In this document: piece after piece, positions 1 through 9,518 of the stretch
Numbering within the stretch: the first letter of the stretch is position 1
Layout of the letters: each line of letters begins with the position of its first letter
Source: Pedobacter sp. ISL-64
GTDB lineage: Bacteria; Bacteroidota; Bacteroidia; Sphingobacteriales; Sphingobacteriaceae
Assembly: GCF_018613605.1 (NCBI RefSeq)
Contig: NZ_JAGGPU010000026.1
Location: 1 to 64,000 of the forward strand
Length of the DNA: 64,000 nt
Direction: 5' to 3'
Notes under the pieces: generated by a model
Told to the model about the DNA's origin: nothing
The model's database searches: none
What the model saw: only the letters and a program-made list of their open reading frames with translations
Made by a program: the position numbers and the translations under genes

Positions 1-271
1 CTGGAACGGGTTGTCGGATTAGAAATGTTAACTCTTAATGTTCATGGGAGACTTGAAAATGAGGCATGAGGCGTTCCTCTGGAACGGGTTGTCGGATTAG
101 AAATGTTAACTCTTAATGTTCATGGGAGACTTGAAAATGAGGCATGAGGCGTTCCTCTGGAACGGGTTGTCGGATTAGAAATGTTAACTCTTAATGTTCA
201 TGGGAGACTTGAAAATGAGGTATGAGGCGTTCCTCTGGAACGGGTTGTCGGATTAGAAATGTTAACTCTTA
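1..271. repeat. 78-bp tandem repeat array (3 full copies plus 37 bp)
   Basis: Three consecutive near-identical 78-bp units begin at 1, 79 and 157 and a fourth breaks off after 37 bp at 271. The third unit differs by one base (gaggtatgag instead of gaggcatgag). Each junction carries a short hairpin, GTTCCTCTGGAAC, followed by GGGTTGTCGGATTAG. The array runs off the left edge of the window, so the copy number is a minimum. There are no unique spacers, so it is not a CRISPR. No convincing open frame runs through it. Confidence 0.95.
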
Positions 272-350
272 GCGTCCCCTTAGGGACGTTTCGTGGGTAG
301 CCAATTGAATAATTGGCGTTTTCGTTCCGTCGGAACGTTTGGTGGGCTGG
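272..350. repeat. Cluster of three short palindromes (REP-like)
   Basis: Three back-to-back inverted repeats follow the tandem array: CGTCCC/GGGACG (273-288), CCAATT/AATTGG (301-316) and CGTTCC/GGAACG (323-337). Two are followed by similar linkers (TTTCGTGGGTAG and TTTGGTGGGCTG), and the linker after the hairpin in the tandem array is comparable. A hairpin plus conserved linker is the layout of REP elements, but no RAYT transposase gene is present in the window, so the family assignment is inference. Confidence 0.7.
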
Positions 351-381
351 TGCGATAATCCTATAATATTTGCAGGTTGTG

Positions 382-482
382 GCCACCTAAACCCGATTGA
401 AATGGAAAGCTCCCGCTTCTTCTACGGGACTTATAATGGAAAGCGGGAAGAGGCATGGATTGGAATGCTGGTTTTGCTTTCC
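382..482 (+). repeat. Dispersed element, copy 1 (GCCACCTAAACCCGA ... GCTTTCC)
   Basis: About 100-bp element with sharply conserved ends and a variable, hairpin-prone middle. It starts GCCACCTAAACCCGA, has GGAAAGC soon after, and ends TTTGCTTTCC. Other copies lie at 11038-11133 (inverted), 33770-33873 and 41909-42000 (inverted). It sits upstream of gyrB and ends about 95 bp before the gyrB promoter. Confidence 0.8.
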
Positions 483-576
483 AAAACCTGATTTAAACCT
501 GTTTTAATCGCTTTAACTGTAATCTCTTAACAGCTCAAAATTTATCCACATATTAGTTTAAATGCCAAAATTTCCG

Positions 577-584
577 TATTTTTG
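577..584 (+). promoter_or_regulatory. gyrB promoter, -7 box TATTTTTG
   Basis: TATTTTTG matches the Bacteroidota -7 consensus TAnnTTTG exactly. A weak -33 candidate (TTAG, 553-556) lies 20 nt upstream. The box is 24 nt before the gyrB ATG, which gives a short leader. Confidence 0.7.
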
Positions 585-605
585 ATACTTATTGTTTTTA
601 ATTAA

Positions 606-2567
<1,962 letters not shown>

Positions 2568-2610
2568 TTGAGCTGAAAGCTCAAAGAAAAAGCTGATAGC
2601 GAAATAAATG

Positions 2611-2647
2611 AACCCTTTTCAAGATTAAACTTGGAGAGGGTTTTTTG
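2611..2647 (+). terminator. Rho-independent terminator after gyrB
   Basis: An 11-bp stem with two G-U pairs (ACCCTTTTCAAG / CTTGGAGAGGGT) is followed by TTTTTTG, 44 bp after the gyrB stop codon. Confidence 0.85.
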
Positions 2648-2834
2648 TTGGATCGTGGTGTAAAATGTTACCATTTTACACCATATTGAATTTTTCTAAT
2701 TTGGATGAATTTAATAGTCATAAATCAGATGAAAACAGCTGACCTCGCCCGAAAATACGTTATTAATTTATTGCTATATTATGAATGTGTCGCTTTTTAT
2801 TTTGTAAATTTATTTACACACAAATAAAATCAAA

Positions 2835-3320
2835 ATGAAAAAAACAGTAATTATTTTACTGCTATTATCGGGCTCGATAATAGTTAGTGCGCAATCACAG
2901 CGTAAAAGTCAAAAGATGCGTCCAGCGACTCAATTGTTGAAATTGAAGGTTATCCCTAAGCTAAAATCTTCAATGGATTGTAAGACCTCAATAGCAATGC
3001 ATCCCTATGTTACACATTCAGCTTTTAGTAGCCCAGGACATATTTCTACCATTGTTAATGCCAATGGAACTCATTCAACTGTGGTGAATAACTGGAACAT
3101 GGCAACAATAGTTAATCCGGATGGCACGCATTCAACGGTCATCAAAAACGGCAACACATCTACTATTGTTAATCCAAACGGTTCACATTCTACTGTGATC
3201 AATAATGGGAGTACATCTGTTATTGTAAATCCTAACGGAACACATTCTACTGTAATTAATAATGGAAGCACATCAATAATTGTTAATCCAGATGGAACAC
3301 ACACTGTAGTTGTAAATTAA
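2835..3320 (+). CDS. Secreted small protein with five 19-residue repeats
   Basis: 161 residues, family not recognised. A cleavable signal peptide is clear (MKK, hydrophobic core, VSAQ at 17-20). After a basic linker the C-terminal 90 residues are five tandem 19-residue units from 72, of the form TIVNPNGTHSTVINNGSTS, the last one truncated at 14 residues. Each unit alternates beta-branched stretches with an N-P-N/D-G turn, suggesting stacked beta-hairpins or a solenoid (inference). A single Cys (49) lies outside the repeats. The gene is monocistronic, with its own terminator 17 bp downstream. The reverse-strand frame through the repeats is only a shadow. An adhesive or surface role is possible but unproven. 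Confidence 0.85.
   Translation: MKKTVIILLLLSGSIIVSAQSQRKSQKMRPATQLLKLKVIPKLKSSMDCKTSIAMHPYVTHSAFSSPGHISTIVNANGTHSTVVNNWNMATIVNPDGTHSTVIKNGNTSTIVNPNGSHSTVINNGSTSVIVNPNGTHSTVINNGSTSIIVNPDGTHTVVVN
3048..3317 (+). repeat. 57-bp coding tandem repeat (4.7 units)
   Basis: In-frame 57-bp units inside the secreted repeat protein. Units 3 and 4 are the most alike at both DNA and protein level, which points to recent duplication. Unit 1 is the most diverged (NWNMA in place of NGSTS). Confidence 0.9.
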
Positions 3321-3336
3321 TTTAGGAATATAAATA

Positions 3337-3369
3337 CAAAGCCATTCTGTTTACGAATGGCTTTGTTTT
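3337..3369 (+). terminator. Terminator after the repeat protein
   Basis: Perfect 11-bp stem CAAAGCCATTC / GAATGGCTTTG with a 7-nt loop, followed by a T-rich run. Confidence 0.9.
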
Positions 3370-3465
3370 ACTATAAACCTTTCAAAACGATTGTGCTATC
3401 CAGTACAAGTACATTTTGATTAACTAACCATCTCAATGGATGAGATTATTTTATGGCAATGATGA

Positions 3466-4392
3466 TTACAGAATGTAATATGACCCTACAGGTGCCAATT
3501 CGGTTTGAGGTTTGTCCTCGTATATTTTATTGTCATCCAGCATTTGGCACAAATCTCTTTCGATAGTTCGGCAAATTGTTGTTGTCGGGGTATCCGTAGG
3601 TTTATTTTCAAAAGGATCCTGAAGATGCACCGCCATTTTTTCTACCAATAGGAAGAAGGCAGCTATGGCAACCACTAATGGAACTTCCATGTAACCAAAG
3701 TATTCGATTAAGCCAAAAGGCAGTAACACGATGAATAGATGGATAGACATGTTAATGTATTTGCTATAAGTAACCGGAAAAACGGTGTTTTTTATTCTTT
3801 CCGATCCGCCCATGTGGTTGCATAAAGCTGTAATGGTTTTATCGATTTCTATTTGCTGATATTTATTGATCCAGCCTTCTTGCAACGCCTTTTTTAAGTC
3901 CATGGCGTGTAACTCCAATATCGTTGTAGTTACATTTTTACGTTTTTTAATAAAAGCGATTTCCTCTGCACATAAGTATTCTTCCAAACCTTTGCGTGGG
4001 TTAAAACCTCTTAGCGATTGACTTAAGGCATAACACCAGGCAATCTGCCTTTTTATAAAACGTTCTTTAAATGCCTCAACCTCATCTAAACCATAAGGAT
4101 TTTCTACAAAAGATAATATTTGGCGCGACAGGGTTCTGGAATCGTTAACAATAGCACCCCAAAGAATTCTGGCTTCCCACCATCTATCGTAAGCCTGGTT
4201 AGACCGGAACGCCAATAGAAGTGAAATGATTGTTCCCAGTAGCGCTGGTACAGCTACAGGAATGGAAATGCGTGTAACATGAAAGTTTTCATACAATACC
4301 ACAATACCTATGGAGTAGCCAATAACAAACAGGAGTTCTTTTTTGATCTTTCCGAATATATAAGTGAGCGGAATATTATTTCGTAACAGCAT
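3466..4392 (-). CDS. Bestrophin-family anion channel
   Basis: 308-residue inner-membrane protein of the bestrophin/YneE family, whose members form pentameric anion (or in some bacteria cation) channels. Seen: two N-terminal hydrophobic segments (about 20-36 and 44-62), the family signature FRSNQAYDRWWEAR (about 62-75) followed by LWGAIVNDSR, a second hydrophobic pair (about 215-250), and the acidic DPFENKPTDTP motif near the C-terminus, typical of the bestrophin Ca-clasp-like region. Length is normal for bacterial members. It lies 24 bp downstream of a universal-stress-like gene on the same strand, so the two are probably co-transcribed. Ion selectivity cannot be read from the sequence. Confidence 0.9.
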   Translation of the reverse strand: MLLRNNIPLTYIFGKIKKELLFVIGYSIGIVVLYENFHVTRISIPVAVPALLGTIISLLLAFRSNQAYDRWWEARILWGAIVNDSRTLSRQILSFVENPYGLDEVEAFKERFIKRQIAWCYALSQSLRGFNPRKGLEEYLCAEEIAFIKKRKNVTTTILELHAMDLKKALQEGWINKYQQIEIDKTITALCNHMGGSERIKNTVFPVTYSKYINMSIHLFIVLLPFGLIEYFGYMEVPLVVAIAAFFLLVEKMAVHLQDPFENKPTDTPTTTICRTIERDLCQMLDDNKIYEDKPQTELAPVGSYYIL

Positions 4393-4416
4393 AGTATAAA
4401 GTTTAAAATGTGATAA

Positions 4417-4914
4417 TTAAGCGTTTGCTTCTTGCAACTGTGTTTCGTGTATTTTTGTGTCAATTAAATTTTCGCTAGCATGAACAGTTAATGTATTTAA
4501 TTGGATTACTTCGCAGCCTGCGCGTTCTGTTAATATTTTAGGGTCGATGCTATACTTGTTGATCGGCGTAAAATCGTATTCTTTCAAGTAGGCAATGCGT
4601 TCTACGTCAAAAGCTTCGATAAAGTTTTTGAAAGCGGCTACTGTACTTCCGTAAAAATATTCGATTCCAATGGCATTGATCTGACTAGGGTATTTTGCCT
4701 TGGCCTGATTTATCTGCTGATAAAATTCGTCGCTAACATTTTCGTAATCGCGGCTGCGGCGACTCAACATTAACATATCGGTTATAGAATCCGATAATTT
4801 AAAGGCATGTACAAAAATGATGTTTAAGGTTTCATTTTTTTGATGTTGAATAAGTGCATCAATAATTTTAATGCTTTCTAATTTAAAGTCGGTTGGTACT
4901 AATACTGTTTTCAT
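4417..4914 (-). CDS. Universal stress protein-like protein
   Basis: 165 residues. The start MKTVLVPTDFKLESIKIIDAL matches the first strand and helix of the UspA alpha/beta fold, and FVHAF follows as the second strand. The C-terminal half lacks the G-x2-G-x9-G-[ST] ATP-binding motif of canonical UspA proteins, so this is a diverged or non-ATP-binding relative. No signal peptide; cytoplasmic. It is the promoter-proximal gene of a two-gene unit with the bestrophin channel. A stress-linked role in ion flux is inference from that pairing only. Confidence 0.65.
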   Translation of the reverse strand: MKTVLVPTDFKLESIKIIDALIQHQKNETLNIIFVHAFKLSDSITDMLMLSRRSRDYENVSDEFYQQINQAKAKYPSQINAIGIEYFYGSTVAAFKNFIEAFDVERIAYLKEYDFTPINKYSIDPKILTERAGCEVIQLNTLTVHASENLIDTKIHETQLQEANA

Positions 4915-5040
4915 CGCTATATCTTGTTTAAATGAATTGAAAAATTATTTATACAAGTTTAGCATGATGTTATTATAGCGAAATAAGAGTAAGATTAGAA
5001 TGAGATTAGAGTGTACTCCCTTTTGGAGTGACAGTAAATT

Positions 5041-5137
5041 TGGTTAACTGTATGAACTGGTTAATCGGTTAATTGTACCATTAGACTAGTAACAGTTAAC
5101 CAGTTTAACGATTTAAACAATTAACCATTAAAACGGA
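5041..5137. repeat. GGTTAA-rich intergenic repeat
   Basis: A stretch of imperfect direct and inverted copies of GGTTAACTG / GGTTAATCGGTTAATTG / CAGTTAACCAG. Similar stretches occur at 24588-24622 and 46738-46770. It lies downstream of the histidine kinase gene. Confidence 0.7.
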
Positions 5138-6490
5138 TTAACTTTTCGTCGGCAATAAAACCTTAATCTCAGTGCCAACCCCTTCCTGCGATTTAATAGC
5201 AATACTACCTCGGTGTAAACGGATAATATTTAATGAAAGTGGTAAGCCAACGCCATATCCCTTAAAATCATTGGTGTTAGATGCACGATAAAAAGGTTCG
5301 AATATATGCTGTATATCTGTTTGCGGTATTCCGATTCCCCTATCTGTTACAGCAATTGAGAGCATATTGGCATTGCTTTCGATACTAATGCTTACCAGAT
5401 TCTCATTTGAGTATTTACAGGCATTGTTTACAATATTGCTGATGGCAAGCTTAATCAGGTTTTTGTTTACCCGCAGGGTTAGTAATTCCTCATCATCGGG
5501 AAGTTTGGTAAAGTCGATTTCTATTTTACTGTTGGGATGTACCTGGTTAACTGATTCTTTAATTTCCCATAACAATTCGTCCATCCGTACCTCTTCCCAG
5601 GGTTGGTTTTTTCCATTAAAGCCAGATTGTGCCAGACCCAGTAAACTGGTTAAGATATGCTCTAATCTTTCTGCCTCGTCTTTAATTTTAGATAAGGCTT
5701 TGTGTTGTTTAGGGTTATCCTCAACAGTTTTCATCGCTAGTTCAACCTCGCCACTAATAATAGTTAAGGGTGTTCTTAATTCGTGCGAAGCATTGCTGAT
5801 AAAATTATTTTGTGTTTCGAAAGCCGTTTCTAAACGGTTAAGCATATTGTTAAAGGTTTGGGCCAACTGCGACATTTCATCGTTGCTTTCTTTTACATCC
5901 AGTCTTAAGTGCAAATTTTCTGCTTTTATCTTTTTTACGCTCTTAATTATATTTCTTAGGGGCATTAACATGTAATTAGAAAATTTCCAGCCAACTACAA
6001 AAGATAAAACAACAGAAAGGAAAAAACCAATAATCAGGATTCTTTGCAGGTCTTTTAGCTCCCGAAAGCCGAAAGGATCATTTGCAGAAACAATCACTAT
6101 ATATCCTTTATGTGGATTTTTAAAGAATTTTCCAGCGTAAAAGTGATTCTCAACACGATAGCGTGCTACATATCCGGCATTTATGCGGTTATAAAAACTA
6201 GCTGGTAGCTCTCGGTCCAATTTATTGGTTGGTTTTCCAGCTTCAATGATATACTCTTTTTCTGAAGGCAGTCGCTCAAGGTATTGGTTACGCATTTTAG
6301 CGTAAACCTTATTGTTTTCGTCTTCGTACAATTTAATCTGGGCAGCAATATTAACCCTAGCCTCTAAACGTTTATAAAAATCTTCAAAGGCGAAGTCGTT
6401 AGAAAAATACCAAACAAAACCACTTAATAAGGAGATAATAATTGCCGATAAAATGGCGAAAAGTAAAGTGATTTTCTTGGCTATCTCCAT
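5138..6490 (-). CDS. Two-component sensor histidine kinase (HAMP, HisKA)
   Basis: 450-residue membrane histidine kinase. Domains in order: TM1 (about 7-29), periplasmic sensor region (30-149), TM2 (about 150-170), HAMP (170-225), HisKA with the phospho-accepting H236 in SHELRTPLT, then HATPase_c with the N box (NIVNNACKYS), G1 (VTDRGIGIP), F box (IFEPFYRAS) and G2 (GYGVGLPLSL). The gene starts immediately after the response-regulator stop codon (no spacer), so the two are translationally coupled. The periplasmic domain gives no recognisable ligand. The pair resembles CusRS/ArlRS-type systems in layout, but the signal is unknown. Confidence 0.93.
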   Translation of the reverse strand: MEIAKKITLLFAILSAIIISLLSGFVWYFSNDFAFEDFYKRLEARVNIAAQIKLYEDENNKVYAKMRNQYLERLPSEKEYIIEAGKPTNKLDRELPASFYNRINAGYVARYRVENHFYAGKFFKNPHKGYIVIVSANDPFGFRELKDLQRILIIGFFLSVVLSFVVGWKFSNYMLMPLRNIIKSVKKIKAENLHLRLDVKESNDEMSQLAQTFNNMLNRLETAFETQNNFISNASHELRTPLTIISGEVELAMKTVEDNPKQHKALSKIKDEAERLEHILTSLLGLAQSGFNGKNQPWEEVRMDELLWEIKESVNQVHPNSKIEIDFTKLPDDEELLTLRVNKNLIKLAISNIVNNACKYSNENLVSISIESNANMLSIAVTDRGIGIPQTDIQHIFEPFYRASNTNDFKGYGVGLPLSLNIIRLHRGSIAIKSQEGVGTEIKVLLPTKS

Positions 6491-7168
6491 TTATTTTTCT
6501 TTTAATATGTAACCCAAGCCTACCACAGTGTGAATGAGTTTCTGATCGGAATTTTTATCTATTTTTTTGCGAAGATAATTAACATAAACATCAACCACAT
6601 TGGTGCCAAGGTTAAAATCGATATCCCAAACGTTTTCTAAAATGTCTATTCGCGATAAAATTTTTGATTTGTTTTTGGCCATATACTCGATCAGCCGATA
6701 TTCTGTTGCCGTAAGTATAATTTCCTGTTGGTTTCGTTTTACCGTTTTTGCACTTAAATTAATCTGGAGGTCTGCTATGGAGATAATCTGATCTTGCGAA
6801 ACCACACCATGATATCGCCTCAACAGCATTCTGATCCTGGCAAAAAGTTCAGCAAATTTAAATGGCTTTATTAAATAATCATCTGCACCATTATCCAGTC
6901 CGTTTACCACATTTTCGGTAGTACCTAAAGCCGTAAGCATAATAATAGGCGTGTTTGGTTTTTGTTCTTTAATGATTTTACAGAGTTCCAAACCATTTAT
7001 TCCAGGTAGCATAATATCGAGGATAATCAGATCGAACTGATTTTCTATAGCCATCTGTTTCCCGATTAAACCATCAGGAGCTATACTCACGGTAAATCCC
7101 TCATCGGTTAAACCCCTCGAAATTACAGATACAACGCTCGGTTCATCTTCTACAAGTAATAAATTCAT
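6491..7168 (-). CDS. OmpR-family response regulator
   Basis: 225-residue DNA-binding response regulator. The receiver domain has the acidic pair (VEDEP), the phosphorylation site D51 in LIILDIMLPG, T/A and K positions (MLTALG, IKPF), then a winged-helix OmpR/PhoB output domain (about 125-223: LTATEYRLIEYMAKN, VVDVYVNYLRKKID, HTVVGLGYILK). First gene of the pair with the adjoining kinase. The regulated target is not apparent from neighbours; the bestrophin/Usp pair downstream is on the same strand but separated by over 200 bp of repeats. Confidence 0.95.
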   Translation of the reverse strand: MNLLLVEDEPSVVSVISRGLTDEGFTVSIAPDGLIGKQMAIENQFDLIILDIMLPGINGLELCKIIKEQKPNTPIIMLTALGTTENVVNGLDNGADDYLIKPFKFAELFARIRMLLRRYHGVVSQDQIISIADLQINLSAKTVKRNQQEIILTATEYRLIEYMAKNKSKILSRIDILENVWDIDFNLGTNVVDVYVNYLRKKIDKNSDQKLIHTVVGLGYILKEK

Positions 7169-7290
7169 TTTGCTGGCAAGTAATCTAAAAAATAGGGAAT
7201 TACAAAATATTAATGACCGGTTAGCTGATTTTTAATGCTTTTTTAACGCAGAGCCGACACAATTGTTTGAATTATCGGAAATTGAATCAT

Positions 7291-7314
7291 AAAAAAGCCT
7301 CTCAAATGAGAGGC
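7291..7314 (-). terminator. Terminator after the SRPBCC gene
   Basis: Reading on the minus strand, an 8-bp stem GCCTCTCA / TGAGAGGC is followed by TTTTTT. It ends the minus-strand operon that begins at 8794. Confidence 0.9.
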
Positions 7315-7365
7315 AATAAATAATTTTTAAGTGGTCTTCGACTACGCTCAGACTGATACAGTGAT

Positions 7366-7902
7366 TTAGATTCCTTTTTCTGATTTTTCTTTCAGGGATT
7401 TAAGTCCGTTTTCAAAATCTTTGCCGATCATTTTATCCATGCTCACAAACACACACATCCATTTACTGATCAGATTATTTTCTCCACTCATACTCCAGGT
7501 TACCTTATTGCTACTTCCCTCAGGTTGAATGTCGAATTTTGTATCTGCTAAACTTTCAAAAGGCTCAATAAATTTTAATTCGATATCTACCTGTTTGTTA
7601 GGTGCTACACTTTTTATCTTCATATAGCCGCTTCCTGTTTCCTTACCTTTCCATTCATACAAATGACCAGGCTCGCCCGCAATGCCAGCGTATGTGGTTT
7701 TTGCTGAAGGTTCCATTTTTGCCCATGGATTCCATTTGTAGAATTCTTTAAAGTCGGCCACATTCTTGTAAATTACGCTGTCTGGAGCATTAATTACAGT
7801 AGACCTGCTCACTGTATAACTTTTAGGCAAAAAGAAGCCACCCACAATAATGATTATTGCCAATACGACAATAATACCAAGTAAGATTTTGAGGAATTTC
7901 AT
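7366..7902 (-). CDS. SRPBCC (START-like) family protein, membrane-anchored
   Basis: 178 residues. An N-terminal hydrophobic helix (about 4-26, rich in I and V) is followed by a polyketide cyclase/dehydrase-like SRPBCC fold: SRSTVINAPDSVIYKNVADF, FYKWNPWAKMEPS, YEWKGKETGSGYMKI and VTWSMSGEN are typical positions of this family. These proteins bind hydrophobic ligands; the ligand here is unknown. It follows the truncated haemoglobin gene by 63 bp on the same strand and precedes a strong terminator, so it is likely the last gene of that transcript. Confidence 0.82.
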   Translation of the reverse strand: MKFLKILLGIIVVLAIIIIVGGFFLPKSYTVSRSTVINAPDSVIYKNVADFKEFYKWNPWAKMEPSAKTTYAGIAGEPGHLYEWKGKETGSGYMKIKSVAPNKQVDIELKFIEPFESLADTKFDIQPEGSSNKVTWSMSGENNLISKWMCVFVSMDKMIGKDFENGLKSLKEKSEKGI

Positions 7903-7965
7903 AATTTGATTTAGTTTGGTTAACTAAATTTATAAAGAAAGCGGTTTAAATCAAAGTAAAATTCA

Positions 7966-8361
7966 CTAAACAATTTTGATCTTCGATTGAGGTGAATTTA
8001 TTTTAAAATGCATTAAATCAGCAATAGATTGTGCTTTTTGTTTAATCAGATCTGCATTTTCTCCTACAAAAAGATCGTCGACAGTTTGGAAAAAGAGGTT
8101 TTTCCAGGTTTCAAATGCTTCAGTTTGCAGGGGTGTTTGTTCATTCAAAGCAAAATGGGTAAGCATGGGGTTGCCTTTGTAAATTGCTTTTCCGAAAAGT
8201 ATACTTTCCCAGAAATCGTACATTTTTGGCAAATGGTGCGACCAGTCTACTTTTGCAACATCGGTAAATATTGGACCTATCTGTTTGTTAAGCGCAACAT
8301 TTTTATAAAACGTATCCACTAAAACGATAATATCTTCTCTATTATGAATATCTTTTTTCAT
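7966..8361 (-). CDS. Group III truncated haemoglobin
   Basis: 131-residue haem protein of the trHb3 class, cytoplasmic. Seen: FYKNVALNKQIGPIF in helix A/B, HLPKMYDFWESILFG in the C-E region, and LTHFALNEQTPLQTEAF in the F region, where the His of LTHF is the probable proximal haem ligand, followed by W (FETWKNLF). Known roles of the class include O2, NO or redox sensing and detoxification; the role here is not determined. It overlaps the upstream membrane-protein gene by 20 bp, which suggests translational coupling. Confidence 0.88.
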   Translation of the reverse strand: MKKDIHNREDIIVLVDTFYKNVALNKQIGPIFTDVAKVDWSHHLPKMYDFWESILFGKAIYKGNPMLTHFALNEQTPLQTEAFETWKNLFFQTVDDLFVGENADLIKQKAQSIADLMHFKINSPQSKIKIV

Positions 8362-8794
8362 GGTGAAGTGATTTTAAACTTACAAAACCCAGAACAATTA
8401 ACGATAGGAATTTGATGATGTCGGCAATGATGTACACAATATGATGATAACTTTTAGCTGGTGCGTTGCCTGCCAAAACCAGTTTTGCCCTCTCATCGAG
8501 TATTGGCAATAGCCAAAAAGTATCAAGCATTAAAAGAATGGTAACTGAGAAAAGTAAAATACTCTGAAAGTTTTTTAAAGGTGCGGGTAGGGAGCAGGCT
8601 AAAATAATAATCAGCAATACGATCTCTATTTTATTGAGGGCCTGAAAAACCAATTGGCCTATACCTAAGCCTAGTGGAATTGTAATTCCTGGGGCCTGGA
8701 ATTTTAATGGAGCTTCCAAAAAACTAATTCCACCGATTAAACCTGCCCAGAAAATGACACAAAAGATTGTAATTAACTTTTTCATCAGGTTCAA
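8342..8794 (-). CDS. Small integral membrane protein
   Basis: 150 residues with four hydrophobic segments (about 5-25, 52-70, 75-95, 118-140). The pattern SFLEAPLKFQAPGITIPLGLG then VFQALNKIE resembles small bacterial membrane proteins of the DUF4149/TMEM205-like kind, but I am not certain of the family. It is the first gene of the operon with the truncated haemoglobin, and its 3' end overlaps that gene by 20 bp. A haem- or gas-linked role would be a guess from context. Confidence 0.8.
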   Translation of the reverse strand: MNLMKKLITIFCVIFWAGLIGGISFLEAPLKFQAPGITIPLGLGIGQLVFQALNKIEIVLLIIILACSLPAPLKNFQSILLFSVTILLMLDTFWLLPILDERAKLVLAGNAPAKSYHHIVYIIADIIKFLSLIVLGFVSLKSLHHEKRYS

Positions 8795-8849
8795 ATATCA
8801 TTTAAAAAAGTTTAATAAAAATGATTAAAGTCATAAAGTAAAATTACAT

Positions 8850-9275
8850 TTATCTATAAAGCCTAAGGATCATCTTTTTGTAATCAATAACGGCTTTATA
8901 TTCCATTAAGATATCTCCGCCAATAATACTCATAATAGGCGGGTGACCAAACTGTTGGTAGGTTTCGCTAACCGATTGCAGGTCAAAAGCCACGGTTTCG
9001 TAGTTTTTGACCTTTAACGGGCCGATTTTTAGTTCAGGAATGGTAGCCTGGATGGTAGTGGTGGTGGTAAAAAGAGTAGCTGCATTAATTTCGTCAGATA
9101 CCTGCAGGGTTTCTGATAGGTGTTGCTCAATCAACGATTTATCAAATACACTCCGTGAGGCACCAGTATCTAAAACTGCAAAATGTTTTTCTTTAAAAAC
9201 AATAACTTCCACTAAAAGGTGGAAGCCGTCGTCCTGTAAGTTTATCAGTTTTAGTGGGATTGAAATTGATTTCAT
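8850..9275 (-). CDS. Retropepsin-like aspartic protease family protein
   Basis: 141 residues. The clan AA aspartyl motif D36-T-G-A is present in FAVLDTGASRSVF, followed at the usual distance by a second conserved region (SIIGGDILMEYKAVIDYKK, about 113-131) with the I-I-G-G-D pattern of retropepsin-like single-domain proteins. Such proteins act as homodimers. No signal peptide is visible, so it is probably cytoplasmic. Substrate unknown. It stands 55 bp upstream of the membrane-protein/haemoglobin operon on the same strand and may be co-transcribed with it. Confidence 0.8.
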   Translation of the reverse strand: MKSISIPLKLINLQDDGFHLLVEVIVFKEKHFAVLDTGASRSVFDKSLIEQHLSETLQVSDEINAATLFTTTTTIQATIPELKIGPLKVKNYETVAFDLQSVSETYQQFGHPPIMSIIGGDILMEYKAVIDYKKMILRLYR

Positions 9276-9385
9276 TGTTTATTGATGTTGTACTGAGGAA
9301 GAAAGCAGCTTGTAGTTGTCAATTACTGAATGGTTCTGTTAAAATTGCCAACAGGTAGTTAAAAATAGGTGGATGTAAAGAACGG

Positions 9386-9457
9386 TCGTCATTCTCGCGT
9401 AGGCGGGAACCTTAAAGCCTATTGCATTAAGATTCCCAATCGAGTTGGGAATGACGA
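9386..9457. repeat. CGTCAT..ATGACG dispersed hairpin element
   Basis: Ends CGTCATTC and GAATGACG are inverted repeats. Inside are GGCGGGAACCTT and a hairpin ATTCCCAATC/GTTGGGAAT. It is a member of the family also present at 15914, 23300, 27715, 31580 and 33922. Confidence 0.8.
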
Positions 9458-9518
9458 ACCGAGGAAACCTATCTTAGTAATTTAATGCTTTCGTTAAAGA
9501 TTAATCTTCAGAATGGTC

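Noticed and set aside
1-271. CRISPR array
   Set aside because: The units are directly adjacent, without unique spacers, and no cas gene is nearby.
198-386. Short minus-strand frame in the repeat region
   Set aside because: It lies across the tandem array and palindromes, with a repeat-driven translation and no family.
3071-3304. Antisense frame inside the repeat protein
   Set aside because: A shadow of the 57-bp repeats; its own periodicity follows the real gene on the plus strand.
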